A model generated the notes under the pieces. That model was not told where the DNA came from and ran no database searches. It saw only the letters and a list, made by a program, of their open reading frames with translations. Positions 36,501-48,193 of a stretch of DNA of 64,000 bases are shown here, piece after piece. The DNA is from Pegea sp. RAD2-039. Lineage: Eukaryota > Chordata > Thaliacea > Salpida > Salpidae. How positions within the stretch are numbered: the stretch's first letter is position 1; every line of letters begins with the position of its first letter. The stretch is from positions 431,025 to 495,024 of the forward strand of contig JAQGEQ010000061.1 in NCBI GenBank assembly GCA_034620365.1, in the 5' to 3' direction. Both the position numbers and the translations under genes were made by a program.

Positions 36501-37188
36501 ACTTATTCAGCACCTTCTGTAAAACTCTTCAAATAGCAAAACTTGGTACTACATGTACATATACAATTTTTAGCAAGATACTTATAACAAATATGATTTA
36601 TTTTGTATTTTTATTCTCCATTTTATTTCAGAGACTCCTTTTGTTTCTACTTCTTATGAAGCTGCCACAAAACTAAAAGGTTGTGAATTAGGTAGTACAG
36701 ATATCAACTATTTGTTTGTGTGTAAGAATATTCTCGTCGGAAAGTGGTGGGGAAAGGATAAAATCCAACTGGAAGAAGGACTCTTACACGACCCTGAGAT
36801 TCTAGAGGTTTTTACTTATAATTTATAAAAAAAATTAATAGTTGCTAGCAAAATATTTGTTGCTGTTTACACAAATATATTATTTGTTCAGATTTACAAA
36901 TCTATTTACAAATCATTCTTTGTTTATTTATTTACAATCTTTTAATAGGCTGACAAGATAGAATTGCGTAATCTACTTCACTTGTGCATCAATGGAGCTG
37001 GCAGTAGTCTTAATGAGATTGAAAGCTCTACGATCAAAAGCAGAGTTCGTCAGACTGCAGCTTTACAAGCTCTTCATCTTCTTATGAAGTTTCGAGAATG
37101 CAATTCGCTTTATGCTTACAGATATCCTGAATGTCTGTTAAAACAATCCCATAAAAAAGTGGTTCAGATTACTAAATCACCTCATTAA
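33587..37188 (+). CDS. Divergent protein kinase domain 2 family protein (DIPK2A/DIPK2B type)
   Basis: Predicted secretory-pathway kinase-like protein; vertebrate DIPK2A (C3orf58, DIA1) is Golgi-resident or secreted. Eight exons: 33587-33749, 34650-34760, 35015-35248, 35668-35855, 35935-36084, 36173-36320, 36632-36807 and 36949-37188; phases close to 469 aa, near the family length (about 430). Features: an N-terminal signal anchor (residues about 14-35, VVSLFVIFFALWVFTTSLFY), the cysteine motif CFGTDLC typical of the family, then MNLYLTALIYPRTI, FSAEEGWSVPSHLGSC, WKLRVDIAIQ, the DFG-position-like IPFDVES, VCKNIL and EGLLHDP, all collinear with DIPK2. The HRD-equivalent segment (IHLMMHKTSTEDYMVSN) lacks the usual Asp, so catalysis is doubtful. 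I chose the ATG at 33587; the TTG four codons earlier is unlikely. Exon 2 ends in a weak donor (gtggtt). Confidence 0.86.
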
Positions 37189-38469
37189 ACATCAACTGAG
37201 TTAAAGATGAAACTCTAATTGGTGGTGTAGTGAATTTATGTTATTTTTAATCAATAAATCATATCAACAAACAAATTTTGATTAATTATATTTATTAGAA
37301 TTGTAGTGAAAAAAGAAATTATTGACTAGGTTAGATACTCTAAGCATTTTCAGTAAAAGAGCTAAGTTTCAAACCTTAAGATAGTTCTAAGCTGCAAGTT
37401 AATAACACAGAAATAAAAATAAATAAAATTCCAGAAAACTTAATCTGAACAAAATTAATTAAATAAATTAAATTTGAAACTTAATATTGATTTTGACAAC
37501 TTGAAGTTATATCAAAAAGAGAAGTAACTTTGCAGGGTTATTTACATAATCTATTCAAGATGTTTGTCAAATAATCGACTACAGTATTTAAGGGTTTTGT
37601 GTTGGGTTTTTTTTGTTGACTTTATTAAAAAGTCAGAACATGAATAAATGAAATGCAAAGATATTCTTCTATGCATTTGCTATTAAATTGATATTTTAAG
37701 CCTTTGGAGAATTTAAAAATACTTTTTCTTTTAAACAATTGGTTTAGCTAAATATGTAATTATGTGTTTGACAATTTCAATTCAATAAAAACTGAAACTA
37801 CAATTACATCTGCTGTCGCAGAACTTATAAACGGTTATATTAAAAACAAAAAGAATCAAATCTATGTATGTTACATTTGAACTCACCATTAAACTGCTTG
37901 TGAGCTGTAAATATGTTAACTTGATAAGATTAAGAATGGTTTTGTATTTATTCAACAAGCGATGCTTTTTAACGGCAAATTTTTTAATGAAAGCAAATAC
38001 TGCACTTTTTAACTCGTGCCATAGTAGATTTTTCTAAATATTCTTTTAAAGATGAAAGATACAGAGTAATATCAACCATGCAAGCCAAATCAGCAAGTGC
38101 TTTTTGTCTTCAAGCTCGGGGTATCTTTCTTTCGAAAAATCTTATTTTAACTGAAATAAAACAAAGAATCTTTTCAAGACAACCAGCAAAGCTCAACCAA
38201 CACATCGACTATTATCAAATCACTATTGATAATATCAAGAATATTTTTTTAAATTATAATGATTCAATGTCTTGTTTACCAACATTTACTTTTTAAATTA
38301 GAACTTTTGGTATATCAAGATCCTTGGAAATCATTTGCATGAAAATCGAGCTTATTTTGAAACCAAAGGCTTCTCCTTTCATTAATTAAAATCATCAGAG
38401 ATTTAAACAACTTAGAATTAGTATTATAGTTGTCCAATTGATAGAAGGAATTCTGTTGATTTCGTGAAA
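37189..38469. other. 3' flank of the DIPK2-like gene, then intergenic
   Basis: AATAAA at 37253-37258, 65 nt past the stop, is the likely poly(A) signal. A 72-codon frame at 38078-38296 has no recognised similarity and I do not call it. The left border of the macro-repeat array lies at about 38470. Confidence 0.5.
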
Positions 38470-38692
38470 CTTTAAACTTTTCGCCAAGAACATCAGAAAA
38501 ATAACCTGATGAATGAGGAAAAGTGTTTTAAATACCTCCCAAAATCATCTGCAACTATAAATCAGTTGATATAGTTTTCAAAATATGACGTTACCATGAT
38601 ATTGTCTTGGGTTGCAGGGAATTTACTAATCGTGGCATCAGTGTATACGGATGCTGGTGTTCTTATATCTTAAAATATACGCCATTAGATAT

Positions 38693-38878
38693 TGTGGTAT
38701 AACAGTAAAGTATTTTGCTGCTGACGTAAATATTTTAAACGTCATTCTTCTATGATTCTGTTGCAGGTATCGCGTATCATTAGTATACTTATCGTTGCTA
38801 TTAGTAACTTTAACTTACTTAGTATAGATTTGAATAAGATTCTATTTGAATAAGTATATTAGTATTATTAATGTAACA
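38693..38878 (+). repeat. LTR of the array gypsy-like element, unit A
   Basis: Starts TGTGGTATAACA and ends TGTAACA, 186 bp, immediately ahead of gag. It aligns with the 3' LTR at 1220-1030. No matching 3' LTR is present in the unit. The 22 bp between the LTR and the gag ATG show no obvious tRNA primer-binding site. Confidence 0.6.
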
Positions 38879-38900
38879 AATTTTTTTTTTATAAAAACAA

Positions 38901-39690
38901 ATGGATATATTGTTGAAACCAAGAAAGCTGTTTATAGACCCAAATAGCCCCTCGGCATCCAGCAAACGGTGTTACTGGAAGAGAACTTTTACCAATTACA
39001 TAGAAGAGTGTGGGTCTAATTGAACAGAGAAGAGAAAATTGGCAGCGCTCGTTAACAGCAGAACCAAAGACGTGTACCAGTACTTTGAGATCTGTCAGAC
39101 TTGTGTAGAAGCTGAAGCGACACTGGAACGGTTGTATATAAAGAAACTAAATGACATTTTTGTACTTCATCTACTACGAACGGAGAAGCAGAAGCCAAGT
39201 TAGCCTATAAAAGACTTTCGATGTACTTTTGTGAGTTAAGCCAAGAACTATGTTTTTAAGAAAGCCACAGCAGCAGAACACAGGAGAGACATGATCAAAG
39301 ATTTATTTATAGACGGATTATCCTCATCAGATATAAGGCAACGGTTGTTAGATCATAAAAGTTTTGCATTAAAGGAAGCCTTTAACTAAGCAGTAACACG
39401 GGAGAATACTCGACGGAATAACCAATACTTTGGGCTGGCAGATCGGTTCAAGCTGCAGAAAAAGTAGTGAATTCGATAGAACTCAAGGAGGAGGACCGAG
39501 CGGAACCAACAGTAGCAACCATGAAAGAAGTTTGTTTAAATTGTGGAAGTAGTAAACTTCATGAATTTAAAAGATGCCCAGCTGGTTCGAACATGTTTCA
39601 AATGTGGGAAGAAGAGACACTGTAGTCTGGCTCGTCATCTTTAGAAGAGGCCTCCCAAGACACAGTCAGGAAGACAAAGTAAAGATGGCT
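38901..39690 (+). mobile_element. Truncated gag of a gypsy-like element, unit A
   Basis: From the ATG at 38901 the frame encodes a gag-like protein with several stops. The single CCHC knuckle (CLNCGSSKLHEFKRC) lies at about 39533. It ends where the dispersed GC-richer repeat begins. Homologous to the gag remnant at 2475-2100. Confidence 0.75.
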
Positions 39691-39940
39691 CATAAGATAG
39701 AAAAGCCTTTTTAGTCTGGCTAATGGCAACACTTCTATGAGACGCAAAACTCTGAATTTAAAACCGAATTTGGAGCCTCGCACGCGGTTTGTCACTGTAT
39801 GCAATGTCGTTCTGGCAGCTCCTTCGATTCCAGCTGGGTGCAGCTGCAACAGTCCGTATGTTCCACCGCATACTTTGTTGGCGTGGAGAGTGGAATCCTG
39901 CTGCATGGGCAACAACTAGATCTTCATAACTTCAGTCCTT
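39691..39940 (+). repeat. Dispersed GC-richer repeat, unit A copy
   Basis: Aligns with 26850-27110 and with the unit B and C copies. It is cut at its right end by the unit A deletion. Confidence 0.75.
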
Positions 39941-41180
39941 TGTGATTTTTCTAACATTTTATCGGATTAAGTTTTTTTTTAATTTTTATTGAAAGAACTT
40001 AATCATTAGTAACAAGTTTGAAGATGTCTCTGGATAAAAATATAAATTTTTGAAAGAAATTCTTACTCGCTGTTGATTAATTTACAACAAATTCTCTTTA
40101 GTTATGTCAACATTATTTTAAATGTGTAATATCTTGTAGAAATATAATTCAACTTTAATTATTTGATCTTCATGAAAAGTTGTAAGCCTCAAACTCTTCT
40201 GTGTTTTTAGAGAAAACTTTCTGTGTTCGGAGTCTGATGATAACTAATTTCACTAACTTGTTAGTTCACATTAATATTGCAATTGAAGTTACATTTAGAG
40301 ATATCATTCAATTATTTTCTTTCAAATTTTCCACTAAATGAAATTATTAAACTTGTAACAAATCAATTATTCAAAAAGTTTCATACTTTCCTTCATTCCA
40401 TTTTAACGTAATTTTATTTCATTTTTCAATCTAAAAAAGTTTTTCGATTTTTATCTAATTATAATGACAACTTTCAAAAACTCGTTTTAACAATTATTTT
40501 CTTTGTGTAGGGAAATTAAGTGCAGCAATGACTACGGAAGGATGGATATTCTCAACTCTTTAGTAATTTTGTATGTCTACCTTCTATCAGACAAAAGCTG
40601 TTTAGTATAGATAATAATGCTTAATCTGTAATCTATTAAACAAATTAGTTCTTACAATAATGTGATAATTAAATTTGTGAAACTTACTTATATAAGCTTG
40701 CTAGAAAGGACTCATTCAAATTATCTTGTAACTAGTAAGCTAATAGCTAATTTTAAAATGGAATAAAAGTTTTGATTTATTTAGTTAATTCAACACATGA
40801 CTGCAGATGACAAACTTTACAGCTCTTATAGCAAACTCAAAACAATATAACTGTAGAAAGTTAATGAAAAGTTCTAAAGTACCACAGTTTAAAAAATTAA
40901 TGTAAAATACTGCAAAACGGTAAGAGGTGCAGGTAAAGGTTAGCTAAAATACAGAGTAACAATCTGCGATAGGCTTGGTCGTGGTATTGTCTTTTTAAGT
41001 TTTGATTTAATGTTGTAAAACTCTGGCTAAATTATAGAAATACTAATTCCTTTGTGTTTTCAGTCATCAGCAAAGTCAGATTTAACTAGAAACAATATTT
41101 TTTTAATTTCAAACAGTTTTGATTCTGAGATTAAGACTCATATTATAGAACTTTAATCAAACATGTTTTTAATAATTTTA
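39941..41180. other. Unit A spacer, no gene seen
   Basis: Matches 49030-50278 and 58170-59410. No open frame longer than 60 codons and no recognised domain. Confidence 0.6.
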
Positions 41181-44100
41181 ACCGGGAGGATAAAACCTGA
41201 GACTGATAAAGACGATGATATCAAGACTTTTAATCAAATGTGTACTCAAAGCCTTGGTGCTGTGGACGCTCCAAAAGTTTCAATGACCAGACTCGGGGCA
41301 AAAAGATCAAATCATAAAAGACCGTTAAAAGTGTCCTTTCAGGAAAGATGGGACAAACGTAAGTTTCTTGCTAAGCTGTGTAAACTTAAGCAGGACGAAA
41401 AATTCCAGGGCATCAGAGTAGCACATGATATGTGTGAAGATGATCGCTTAGAAAATAAGCGTCTTCTAAAAGAGGCGTACAGCCGAAATCAGAAAGAGCA
41501 ACCAACTGATTTCAAATATAAAGTTCGAGGTCCACCATGGGCTTTAAAGATTGTGAAGGTCTTTTCAAAAAACGGAAGTGCAAAATAACCACTGGACCCA
41601 CATCACCCTTATTCAACCTCTCTTCGCACAGAATTATTAATACTATGCTTCCAGCCCAAGATAACAGTACACAGAAGCCTACCACCAAATCTTACAAGTG
41701 TCAAAAAGACAATTTTTCTTTTATATTACGTATGTTTTTCAACGCACGGTCAATTGTCAACAAAATTTTCGAATTGAAAGCTCTTTTGCTTTTTTCAAGA
41801 TTTTACATTTGTTTTCATTACCGAAACTTGGTTGAAACCCTTTTATCCTGACTCCTTTCTGGATGACAGTAATCTTTACCGTGCTTTGCGCTGTGATAGA
41901 CTGTTTGATAGAGGCGGCGGTGTTTGTGTAATCTATAAAACATCACTGGTACCCATGATTTCAAGAATTAAGATAAATACCATTGATTGCCCAGGATTTG
42001 AGATTATTGCTTTCAATTTTCATTACTCAAAGTCTAAGTTTTCCCGCTTTATATGTACCTACCTACCACCGTCTAAAATTAACGATGAGGTTACTATTAA
42101 GGCCTTATTGAAGGTTCTGAAAAGCCTTGTTTGTACTGAGATTTATATTCTCGGGGTATTTAATTTTAGTAGAATTGATTGGAATAACCCAAATTTAGCA
42201 TTCAATGGAAAAATGTTTAATTTGAATGGAGACAAAACTAATTTAGCCAATCTGAGTCATGTCTTTGTAAACTTCCTTGATGCCAATAATCTATCTCAGA
42301 TGGTTACTTTTCCGACCCAAGTTAGTGATAATACTTTGGATCTTCTCATCACATCAAAACCTGAGAACGTTATCTACGTTGATCAAAATGAACCTTTTGC
42401 TCTGAAATGCGATCACAACATGATTGAATTCAAGCTCCAACAAACTTTTTCTACGAACGTTAAAACTCCAAGCATACGGAACTTTTATCGTGGAAATTAT
42501 AACAGTATAAACAAGTTTTTATCAGGTGTTGACAGGATTTCTGTTTTCAACTCTACCGAAGACACCAATGATATCTACTCGAGGTTTACTAACATTGTTA
42601 ATGAGTCAATTAAAAAGTTCATACCTTTATATAGAGTCAACAAGAAACCACACTTGCCAAGATATTTAAGGAATTTACAGCATTTGAAAAACCTCTTATA
42701 CAAACAAACTAAAGCAGATCCTTCCATCAAACCTCTATACAAAGATCTTTGTCTAGTCTACAAGAAATCAGTTTATAGCCTCTATTTAGGAAGAGAAAGT
42801 GCAATCTTATCTTCACCTAGCGAGAAAACGTTTTTTGGCTTCATTAATCAAAAGCATAAGGCAAGATCTCATCTACCTCCCTTGCTTGATAACGCCAATC
42901 AGCTGGTGATGGAACCAAAGAATAAAGCTGAATTGCTAAACAAACAATTTGAAAAGGTTTTTATAACCGATGATGGCAATACTCCTACTATTTCCTACTC
43001 CAATATCCTTTCAAATATCTCTGAGATGGTAGATCTAGACATAACAGTTGATATAGTATCTAAGGCTATTTCTTCTCAAAAATCAACAGTTTCCAACACC
43101 CCAGATCAAATCCCAGCTTTGTTTTTAAGAAAAAGTACTTCTTCGTTAGCGCTACCCTTATCGCTACTCTTTAACATGACTCTTAAGCGGGGAAGACTTC
43201 CACAAATTTGGAAGAATGCTATTATTATTCCAATTTATAAGAAGGGTCCCAGAAACACTTAACTACAGACCAGTTTCGCTGACTTCGGTTATCTGCAGAA
43301 CTCAAGAACATATCATTCACAACCATATAACTAGCCATTTGACGGAGCATCATCTAATATCTGATGTCCAGCATGGCTTTGTTAAGCAAAGATCTTCTTT
43401 GACTCAACATCTCACTTTTTTCAATGAGCTTACAGCTCATTACGAAAGTAATACTCCATGTGACATCATATACCTTGATTTTGCTAAAGCTTTTGATTCT
43501 GTTCCACACAATAAGCTCATTACTGTATTGAAAAACATAAAAATCAGCAACTCTATCTTAAAATGGATTGAAGATTTCTTATCAGGTAGAACCCAACGAA
43601 CCCGTGTAGAAAGATCTTTATCTACTACTAGTAAAGTCACCAGCGGCGTTCCTCAGGGTTCCGTTCTGGGTCCACTTCTCTTTTTGATTTTCATTGAAGA
43701 CCTCATCAGAAGAATAATAACAGTAGACAATGTCAGTGTGTTTGTGTATGCAGATGACATCAAGCTATTATCTGATTCTCACTCAAAACTCCAAACTGCA
43801 CTAAACATTGTAGAAAACTGGTCTGCGAATTGGCGACTTAAAATCCAGCCAAGAAAGTCTGAAGTTATAACATTCTCCCGTAAGCCAGCTGCCAACTTCA
43901 GCAACCAATACTATATCAATGGATCAATTCTTGAACGAGTATCCTCAGTCATAGACCTCGGCATTACTCTGACATCTGACTTCAAATGGCACAGTTATGT
44001 TTCCAGAATCTTTGGGAAATCTATCAAGCTTGTCCACCTCATCATAAAGACTTTTAATTCTAAAGATCCATGATTTTTCGTCAACCTTTTCAAACTGTAC

Positions 44101-44743
44101 ATACGCCCTATTCTTGAAGACAATGTCAGTGCATGGATGCCATATCAAGTTGGTGATATCAGAAAAATCGAATCTGTTCAGGCAACATTTACGAGATTGG
44201 TTTGCAGGAAACTTAATATCAAATACGAGAGTTATAAGCATCGTCTCAGCTTCTTCAATCTAGATACTTTGGAAATCCGAAGAATTAAATACGACCTTAT
44301 TCTGATTTTTAAAATTATTCACAATCTAATTGATCTTCAGTTGGATGACTTCTTTTCCATTAGTCCCTCCCTCAAGTTATATCAACTTAGAAGACATAAA
44401 CTACATCTTAATAAGCCCACTCCACCAGCTACGTTAACCAGATTAAGTTTTTTCTCATACCGCACAATCAGTGCATGGAACAATCTGCCATCAGAGATTG
44501 TCATGTCAAAATCACTTATGTTGTTCAAAAAAAAGCTGAATTGTTATAATATCGCCAACATTGCCATTTCTAAACTGTGAATTTTTCTTTTTTACAATAC
44601 TATGATTCTGTGCAATTCTTCATTGTCATATGCTTTTTCGTTTACACGTCAAATAGATCTAATTTGTGAGAATGTGTGTTAGCGAGAGGTGCTCTCTTTA
44701 GGCACCCTCCAGATTTATTGTAATAAATAAATAAAATAAATAA
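41181..44743 (+). mobile_element. CR1/Jockey-type LINE, 5'-truncated, unit A
   Basis: Begins inside ORF1 (41181), with a roughly 30-bp deletion just after. The ORF1 tail runs to 41588. ORF2 has an AP endonuclease region (GGGVCVIYK near 41915; the reading frame breaks at about 41795) and a reverse transcriptase in a second frame (43216-44073: DFAKAFDSVPH, GVPQGSVLGP, YADD). A nonsense change (TGG to TGA) at 44071-44073 separates the C-terminal part (to 44580: WNNLPSEIV, no RNase H). The 3' end carries GTGTTAGCGAGAGGTGCTCT and an (AATAAATA)-type tail. The frameshift at about 43240-43262 is shared with units B and C. Confidence 0.93.
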
Positions 44744-45207
44744 TATTAATGAGCCTTTCTTGAAACTTATGTTGGGTACACTTATTCAGTATAACAGTAA
44801 AATAGTTTTAACAGGTTTTATATCTAACTATAATAATGAAAGTAGTTGGGGACAAAATTGTCATTTTTCAAAAAGTATGAAACAAGTACCACCAAAAACA
44901 GCTGATTTCATTAAGGGGCTTAGGTATTTATTAGTATGAGTAAAACAAAATGTTTGAATAAAGTTTATCAGATTGCTTAAGTTATTCAAATTTGTATAAA
45001 GTTATCGACGTGATACAAGAGCGCTAACTATATGCGTTCGCTCATGAAGCAAAATGAATAAAAGCTGTAGACTAGTAACAATCAAGCTGATGTGACTAAA
45101 ATCAAAGCTATTAAAAGAAAAAGAAGAAATCTTCTTGTTATTAGAAGTAAGGCAAACTAAGCTTGTACAAGTCGTTATTCTTCCATGAAAGATTCCGACT
45201 TGTTTAA
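44744..45207. other. Unit A to B junction spacer
   Basis: Non-coding spacer, repeated at 53864-54328 and 62992-63452. Confidence 0.6.
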
Positions 45208-45424
45208 ACTTTTCGCCAAGAACATCAAAAGAATAACTTGATGAAAGAGGAAAAGTGTTTTAAAAACCTCCCAAAATCATCTGCAACTATAAATCAGTTG
45301 ATATAGTTTTCAAAATATGACGTTACCATGATATTGTCTTGGGTTGCAGGGAATTCACTAATCTTGGCATCAGTGTATACGGATGCTGGTGTTCTTATAT
45401 CTTAAGATATACGTCATTAGATAT

Positions 45425-45610
45425 TGTGGTATAACAGTAATGTATTTTGCTGCTGACGTAAACGTGTTAAACGTCATTCTTCTATGATTCTGTTGCAGGT
45501 AGCGCGTATCGTTAGTATACTTATCGTTGCTATTAGTAACTTTAACTTACTTAGTATAGATTTGAATAAGATTCTATTTGAATAAGTATATTAGTATTAT
45601 TACTGTAACA
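45425..45610 (+). repeat. LTR of the array gypsy-like element, unit B
   Basis: 186 bp from TGTGG to TAACA, the same boundaries as in unit A. Confidence 0.6.
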
Positions 45611-45632
45611 AAGTCTGTTTTTATAAAAACAA

Positions 45633-46420
45633 ATGGATATACTGTTGAAACCAAGAAAGCTGTTTATAGACCCAAATAGCCCCTCGGCATCCAGCAAATG
45701 GTGTCACTGGAAGAGAACTTTTACCAATTACATGGAAGAGTGTGGTTCCAATTGGACAGACAAGAGAAAATTGGCAGCGCTCGTTAACAGCACAACTAAA
45801 GATGTGTACCAGTACTTTGAGATCTGTCAGACTTGTGTAGAAGCTGAAGCGACACTGGAACGATTGTATATAAAGAAACTAAATGACATTTTTGTACTTC
45901 ATCTACTACGAACGGAGAAGCAGAAGCCAAGTTAGCCTATAAAAGACTTTCGATGCACTTTTGTGAGTTTAGCCAAGAACTATGTTTTTAAGAAAGCCAC
46001 AGCAGCAGAACACAGGAGAGACATGATCAGAGATTCATTTATAGACGGATTATCCTCATCAGATATAAGGCAACGGTTGTTAGATCATAAAAGTTTTACA
46101 TTAAAGGAAGCCTTTAACTAAGCAGTAACACGGGAGAATACCCGACGGGATAGCCAATACTTTGGGCAGGCAGATCGGTTGAAGCTGCAGAAAAAGTAGT
46201 GAATTCGATAGAACTCAAGGAGGAGGACCGAGCGGAACCAACAGTAGCAACCATGAAAGAAGTTTGTTTAAATTGTGGAGGTAGTAAACTTCATGAATTT
46301 AAAAGATTCCCAGCTGGTTCGAACATGTTTCAAATGTGGGAAGAAGAGACTCTATAGCCTGGCTCGTCATCTTTAGAAGAGGCCTCCCAAGACACAGTCA
46401 GGAAGACAAAGTAAAGATGG
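45633..46420 (+). mobile_element. Truncated gag of a gypsy-like element, unit B
   Basis: Best-preserved gag start: 100 codons open from the ATG at 45633, then a stop at 45933-45935 and further stops. In this copy the last zinc-knuckle Cys codon has changed to Phe (at about 46307), so the knuckle is broken as well. It is non-functional. Confidence 0.75.
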
Positions 46421-46690
46421 CTCATAAGATAGAAAGACCTTTTTAGTCTGGCTAATGGCAACATTTCTATGAGACGCAAAACTCCGAATTTAAAACCGAA
46501 GTTGGAGCCTCGCACGCGGTTTGTCACTGTACGCATTGTCGTTCTGGCAGCTCCTGCGATCCCAGTCGGGTTTAGCTGCATCAGTCCGTCTGTTCCACCG
46601 CATACTTTGTTGGCGTGGAGAGTGGAATCCTGCTGCATGGGCAACAACTAGATCTTCATAACTTCTGCCCTGGCATATGTACAAATATAT
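46421..46690 (+). repeat. Dispersed GC-richer repeat, unit B copy
   Basis: Full copy of the block at 26850-27110, with a further hairpin-prone end (CCGTTCTCGGGTGACGG) near 46701. No gene. Confidence 0.75.
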
Positions 46691-46819
46691 TATGCATAAC
46701 CGTTCTCGGGTGACGGAGACAAAATACATAAAAAAAGCTTGATTAGTTTTTATTTTTTAATATTGTAAGATTCTTATAGAAATAGTTTGTGAAGGTAGCT
46801 TGCGATGTAGATATAGTCA

Positions 46820-47250
46820 TTCATTAAGATGTTAGTAAGTACCACTTAGATAATCTAAAATTTTCTCTTTTCAAGTAATAATGATTAATACCTTCCATTG
46901 ACGGATCTTCATCAGAACAACATTTTTTGCAGGATTGGTAATTGACATTACAAGCTTGTTTTGATGAAGTCGGCTTGTCACAACTTTTCTGTATACTGAA
47001 ACGTAGGTTTTTTGCCACTTATATATAAATCCACCATAGTTTTAACTTTCATAAAAAATTTTTAGTGTAACCAAATCAAATAGTTCGAATCGATTTCTTA
47101 TCTAAATAGAATCATTTATCACAAGGTAATTAATTTTATTAAAATTTACTACCATTATTCAATAAAATATAACCTATAACCTTACTCAAATAGAATTTAA
47201 CAAATAAATAATTTAATAAAGTATGGCTTGCTGGATCGTTTGGAAACACT
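46820..47250 (-). mobile_element. Inverted LINE 5' fragment, unit B
   Basis: Minus-strand copy of 8740-9090: 5' UTR plus the ORF1 N-terminus (NLRFSI, DKPTSSKQACNVN and a PHD-like cysteine cluster), opposite in direction to the main LINE of the unit. The ORF1 stretch is open for 64 codons but runs out into unrelated sequence. Confidence 0.85.
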
Positions 47251-48193
47251 AATCAAATATTTTGAAGAATTTATTTATTTATTTTAAAATATCAAATTTA
47301 TACCGACATTACACAAGTATGAATGGCTGTTTAGTTTTATTTATTCTATGTTTATATTTTAAAATCAAATTTAAATGATGATGTTTTTAATGAACATGAG
47401 GTGCAACTGAAAGTTAAAGGCTTTGAATGTCTTTAAAAATTAGAATCACAGTTTATTGAGTTTATTTATAGAATCCAATTTAGTTTTCATTTTAATTCGT
47501 CAAATATTCATATTGTTACATTTTAATTAAACATTTTAAAGTAATAGTTTATATTATTAAAAATAAGGCCTTGTGATAATAGACTCACACACATGTGACT
47601 CAGTTGATGACGTGGCCTAGTATAACTCGATGCTTAGCAGTTGGGAGAGTATTCTAGTATAGGCCTGATAAATTTGGAAGAAATATTTATTAGAATATGA
47701 ACAAGATGATAGCTTAAAGATATATTTTAACTATTTTTAACTTTATTAAGTTTCTACATCACGATAATTTCTTAATCTGTTTCTAAAAAGTGTATAACTT
47801 GCTTAAAATAAAATATTGTCTTTGGTAATAAAAAAGTTTTCTTAAATTATAAATTAAAGAAATATAGATTTGATTGCTTTTGTTATGAATAAAGTTGATT
47901 CTTTTTTAATCAAAATTAACTTTACCAATTGAAAACCTTAATAAATTATTTGATTATTTCAAAAAGTTGCAGTAACATAATTATTAATTTAACTATAATT
48001 ATACAAGAAAAATTTCATATTATGAGATATTTATTTTATCAAATCATTAATATTAAGTTGTTAATTAGTTAAGTTTAATTGTAGCTTAAACATTACATTT
48101 ATAAAAAGTTGTTCTAATATTTTATTTGAGTAAATTTTAATCTTTAAATGTTTTTTTTTCATATAGGTTTTTACTTCAGCTTTTTGAAGTCAT
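47251..48193. other. Ly6-like gene upstream region, unit B
   Basis: AT-rich non-coding DNA. It holds the short, less AT-rich stretch ACACATGTGACTCAGTTGAT at about 47592, which includes TGACTCA, an AP-1-type site, and is kept in unit C. This would be the promoter region. Confidence 0.4.

Larger units (their letters stand above)
38470..45207 (+). repeat. Macro-repeat unit A (internally deleted)
   Basis: First unit of the tandem array. Homology to unit B begins at about 38470 (CTTTAAACTTTTCGCCAAGA) and runs to 45207, but about 2.4 kb between 39935 and 39945 is missing relative to unit B (46665-49030). The missing part holds the inverted LINE fragment and the Ly6-like gene. Confidence 0.93.

Noticed and set aside
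38078-38296. 72-codon frame as a small gene
   Set aside because: No similarity recognised, no splice or signal evidence, and such length is expected by chance here.
39590-39600. GGTTCGAACAT as a pol III B box
   Set aside because: It is the gag zinc-knuckle coding stretch, with no A box or tRNA-like fold around it.
43945-44241. Repeated 98-codon minus-strand frames in each LINE (also 53067 and 62201)
   Set aside because: Antisense shadows of the reverse-transcriptase frame.
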